64,000 bases of DNA. Source: Prevotella sp. (GTDB lineage Bacteria; Bacteroidota; Bacteroidia; Bacteroidales; Bacteroidaceae). The notes beneath the pieces are model-generated. The model was not told where the DNA came from, did not search any database, and saw only the letters and a program-made list of their open reading frames with translations. Below are positions 61,398 to 64,000 of this stretch, piece after piece; positions within the stretch are counted from its first letter, which is position 1, and each line of letters begins with the position of its first letter. Position numbers and translations under genes: made by a program. Location of the stretch: the NCBI GenBank assembly GCA_022486815.1, contig JAKVJW010000002.1, forward strand, positions 80,023 to 144,022, given 5' to 3'.

Positions 61398-61655
61398 TTA
61401 TTGCTCTTGATTATGTTTTTTCAACCAATGATCGGCATACGAACAAGTAGCCATCATTTCCAGCCCTTCTTCTCGGGCATAGTTATAAATAAACTCTACA
61501 AGTCTTGCGGCAATCCTATGTCCTTCAAGTGACTCAGGTACATAGGTATGAAAGATATTTATCTTTCCCTCATTCAACTCATATCTTACTTCTGCAATGG
61601 AACCATTTATTTCAGTCCATGCCCTTTGATTCTTTTTGTCATGATGAATTTCCAT
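61398..61655 (-). CDS. small GNAT-like acetyltransferase (YidJ type)
   Basis: A compact N-acetyltransferase of 85 residues of the PF14542 type. Landmarks are A-E-V-R-Y-E-L-N-E-G-K-I-N-I-F-H-T-Y-V-P, the acetyl-CoA loop L-E-G-H-R-I-A-A-R-L and a final C-S-Y-A-D-H-W-L. The start at 61655 is chosen over the frame beginning at 61802, which overlaps yaaA. Confidence 0.82.
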   Translation of the reverse strand: MEIHHDKKNQRAWTEINGSIAEVRYELNEGKINIFHTYVPESLEGHRIAARLVEFIYNYAREEGLEMMATCSYADHWLKKHNQEQ

Positions 61656-61668
61656 AATGCTGATAAAT

Positions 61669-62430
61669 TTATAAAATACAAAAATTTGGATGATCGTTAT
61701 CCCCATACTGGTCCGTATAGGTAAAACCTTCATGTTCAAATGCTTTAAGGTCCTCTGGATCACGAATCCTGTTACAAATCCCATAATGAGCCATAGCCCC
61801 ACGACAGGTCTTGGTATATATAACGATGGTCTTAGGTCTCCCGTCTTTCATAATGAAAAAATGAGGTTGTATAACATGCAGTTCACTTCTGATCCGTTTC
61901 CTGTCAAACAAAAGTTTCATTTCTTCAGAAGCAAGATACAATAGAATACCATCGTCAGCTTTTACACTTTCCAAAAGCAGATCAGTAAGACGGCTCCTCC
62001 AGAAATAAAAAAGAGCTTTCTCTCCAGAGGCCTCAAGTGAGATATTTCCTTCAAGGCGATAAGAATGAATCCTATCCATGGGACGGAGCAAACCGTACAG
62101 AAAAGAGGTAATCCATAGATGAGATTGTGCATAATAGAAGTCTCCCGTTTTCCAATTCCGGACCTTGAGATATTTGAAGACCTGACCGAAATAAGAAAGA
62201 ACGGCAGGAAGTTCTTGCCCTTCATCAAAAAAACGAAGATAGCGCAATTTTGTTTCTGATGCTATAGACGGACTGCACTGCAAAGCATCCTTGAACTTGT
62301 CGGTGGTCCACTGCCTGAGTTCCAAAGCAAACTGTCCAGCCTCATCCTTAAAACGGGGCAGGGTAGTGAAGGGCGGCTTTACAGTAGAGGCGTCACGCAT
62401 GGTCTTGGCACAAGAAAGGAGAATCTGCAT
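61669..62430 (-). CDS. yaaA: peroxide-stress protein YaaA
   Basis: A 253-residue protein of the YaaA/DUF328 family, which lowers free iron and protects DNA and proteins in peroxide stress. Family features are the start M-Q-I-L-L-S-C-A-K-T-M, S-x-L-Y-G-L-L-R-P near 115, and K-T-C-R-G-A-M-A-H-Y near 210 with the conserved Lys/Arg. Length is normal. It heads a minus-strand run with the GNAT and VOC genes. Confidence 0.92.
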   Translation of the reverse strand: MQILLSCAKTMRDASTVKPPFTTLPRFKDEAGQFALELRQWTTDKFKDALQCSPSIASETKLRYLRFFDEGQELPAVLSYFGQVFKYLKVRNWKTGDFYYAQSHLWITSFLYGLLRPMDRIHSYRLEGNISLEASGEKALFYFWRSRLTDLLLESVKADDGILLYLASEEMKLLFDRKRIRSELHVIQPHFFIMKDGRPKTIVIYTKTCRGAMAHYGICNRIRDPEDLKAFEHEGFTYTDQYGDNDHPNFCIL

Positions 62431-62588
62431 AAAACTAAATGCTTTTGTTTCAGCGAAGATAATAGCTTTTCACCAATTCACCAAACAAATCGGATTTTTT
62501 CTTAATGACATTGAAATTATTTATAAAAATAAAAACAACTCATATTCCCCATTCAAACTCAATCTTTTCGAACAACCAAAAGAGCCAT

Positions 62589-63440
62589 TCATTCATCAGG
62601 TTCTGCATGTACAATAGTCGTACATCTTGGAATCAGAGAAGACATGTCCTTTTCTATCTTATTACATATCCCATGAGCTGTTTCGAGGTCTGTATGAGGA
62701 TGGAGATGTACATTCATTTCCACAAATGTGTCCGGGCCTGCGACACGTATTTTTAAATTATGATAGCATACAATATCCTTGTTGAATTTCAATTCAGACT
62801 CTATCTTTTCAGTCAATCCTTCCGGAACTTTATCAAGCAATACATCAATTGCCCTCTTTCCTAACCTATATGAGATACCCAGCACTATTACCGCTACACC
62901 CAAAGCAGAGATGGCATCAGCCTTATGATAACCAAAATTGGCACATATCAGTCCCAGAAGTACGACACCGGAACTGAGGATATCAGAAGAGAAATGAATG
63001 GCATCAGCTTCAAGTGCTTGACTGTTATTACGCTTTGCTGCCCTGAAAAGAATCCGTGAACGTCCAATATCTACAGCCATTGCTGTCAAGACGACAAGAT
63101 AGCTCCATACCGTTACCTGAATAGCCGTATGGCCTGAAATCAAACGACTAACGGCCTCATAAATAATCCAAACACAAGTAATAACAAGCAGTATGGATTC
63201 AAAAAATGCAGACAGGTTTTCTATCTTTCCATGACCATACTGATGTTCCTTGTCGGCTGGTTTATCAGATATGCTTACGGAAACGAAAGTAATCACTGCA
63301 GCCAACAGGTCAAGAAGGGAATGAAGAGCCTCTGAAAGAATTCCCAGACTTGAAGTAAGAATCCCTACAATGAATTTCATAGAGGTTAGAAACACCGCTG
63401 CAATAATAGAAGTTAAAGCTGCTTTTTTCTTGCTTGTCAT
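62589..63440 (-). CDS. cation diffusion facilitator (CDF) metal exporter
   Basis: A six-helix CDF exporter for Zn2+, Fe2+, Mn2+ or similar, 283 residues. Metal-binding residues of the transport site are H40-x3-D44 in helix II and H148-x3-D152 in helix V, giving an HD-HD site. In E. coli FieF/YiiP the helix-II residues are D-D; the HD type is common for zinc or iron. The cytoplasmic C-terminal domain starts about residue 210. The gene stands alone. Confidence 0.9.
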   Translation of the reverse strand: MTSKKKAALTSIIAAVFLTSMKFIVGILTSSLGILSEALHSLLDLLAAVITFVSVSISDKPADKEHQYGHGKIENLSAFFESILLVITCVWIIYEAVSRLISGHTAIQVTVWSYLVVLTAMAVDIGRSRILFRAAKRNNSQALEADAIHFSSDILSSGVVLLGLICANFGYHKADAISALGVAVIVLGISYRLGKRAIDVLLDKVPEGLTEKIESELKFNKDIVCYHNLKIRVAGPDTFVEMNVHLHPHTDLETAHGICNKIEKDMSSLIPRCTTIVHAEPDE

Positions 63441-63558
63441 AATCTGTATATTAAAAGATGCCTATAAATGAAGGCAACACAAGGATATATTCCCCTTGAT
63501 TCTGCTTCCCTCGAATTTAAATTCGTAAAAATATGAACAAAAGTTGATCTATGCAAAT

Positions 63559-64000
63559 TTACAGGGAAGAATTTACATTATCCATTGTCTTATGTGACTT
63601 TGCAAGAGCCATGAGGATAGGAATGGAAGCCAACTGCGAGATGATGGAGATCGTAACCATTGCAGGAATGGAGGTGTCATAGAGTATCCCCAGTACCCAA
63701 CTCCCGATGAACCAGCAGACCCCAAAGGATACTCCGAAGACACCGAATCCTGTGGAGCGATTCTCCTTTGGAACTAAGGCCGTGACAGCCGATTTCAGGA
63801 TAGATTCCTGAGCACCCATCCCGATTCCCCAGAGCGCAATTCCGATAATAATATAACCAATGGAGTGTGAAGAAAAGATGAACAGTGCGAAAAAGGCCGA
63901 TAGAAAATCAGAGAGGATCAGAACCTTTATCCCATATTTATCATACATCCAGCCAAAAACAAGTGCAGCTATGGCATCTACCAGCATGGCTCCTGCATAG
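63559..64000 (-). CDS. major facilitator transporter, C-terminal part (cut by window end)
   Basis: The last 147 or so residues of an MFS permease; the frame stays open through the right edge of the window. It holds about four membrane segments with the inter-helix motif G-W-M-Y-D-K-Y-G-I-K (equivalent to the GxxxDRxG loop) and E-N-R-S-T-G-F-G-V-F. The substrate cannot be predicted from this part. No sign of a frameshift. Confidence 0.8.
   Translation of the reverse strand, partial: YAGAMLVDAIAALVFGWMYDKYGIKVLILSDFLSAFFALFIFSSHSIGYIIIGIALWGIGMGAQESILKSAVTALVPKENRSTGFGVFGVSFGVCWFIGSWVLGILYDTSIPAMVTISIISQLASIPILMALAKSHKTMDNVNSSL

Noticed and set aside
61656..61802. Longer GNAT frame starting at 61802
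   Set aside because: It would overlap the end of yaaA, and the added 49 residues resemble no GNAT.

Overview
The window looks like chromosome of a gut-type Bacteroidales (Bacteroides/Phocaeicola/Prevotella relatives). The reasons are the TAnnTTTG (-7) promoters with TTTG-like -33 boxes about 19-20 bases upstream, the SusC/SusD pair, the DUF4840, DUF4890, DUF2141 and DUF4476 families, the choloylglycine hydrolase and the FucP/GH43/GH97 sugar genes. No rRNA, tRNA, transposase, integrase or CRISPR array was recognised.

Left part (1-12.1 kb) is ordinary metabolism. A minus-strand hexuronate operon, uxuA-uxuB-uxaB-yhcH, stands back to back with a small plus-strand gene. Then come an AraC-type regulator, a dipeptidyl-peptidase III and an AlkD-like HEAT protein in one run, a short-chain dehydrogenase, a patatin phospholipase, and a secreted thioredoxin plus MarR pair whose promoter is bracketed by two palindromes.

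Middle part (about 12.1-33.1 kb) is an AT-rich accessory island with a strong defence signature and many gene remnants. In order it holds: a truncated DUF4143 ATPase behind 33-bp tandem repeats; a uracil-DNA-glycosylase-like gene behind a structured leader; an intact DUF4143 ATPase behind another set of 33-bp repeats; two arrays of 22-23-bp repeats; a three-gene ABC-ATPase conflict system (PD-(D/E)XK-like effector, middle component, Rad50-like ATPase); and a RADAR system (rdrA-rdrB). RADAR lies between two copies of a PD-(D/E)XK nuclease gene, one of them internally deleted, that share a 246-bp direct repeat. The most striking signal is a leader RNA found in front of both the UDG-like gene and rdrA. 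It has a near-identical promoter and first hairpin, then a pseudoknot whose stems differ in sequence but keep pairing through compensatory changes. The island ends with an outer-membrane barrel, a bile-salt-hydrolase-family enzyme and a SAP-like protein among decayed repeats.

Right part (33.5-64 kb) is envelope and carbohydrate biology: DUF2141 plus a TonB-type barrel; a TlpA-like protein divergent from a SusC/SusD pair; small exported proteins; a stand-alone adenylation enzyme with a GNAT; a broken GH31; and a GH43-GH97-GH43 operon. The GH operon converges on a minus-strand operon (mutarotase, aldo/keto reductase, amidohydrolase, FucP-like porter, zinc dehydrogenase) with a divergent AraC regulator, probably for a deoxysugar such as fucose or rhamnose released by the glycosidases. 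The window closes with an esterase, a lipoprotein, small enzymes, YaaA, a CDF metal exporter and a truncated MFS transporter.
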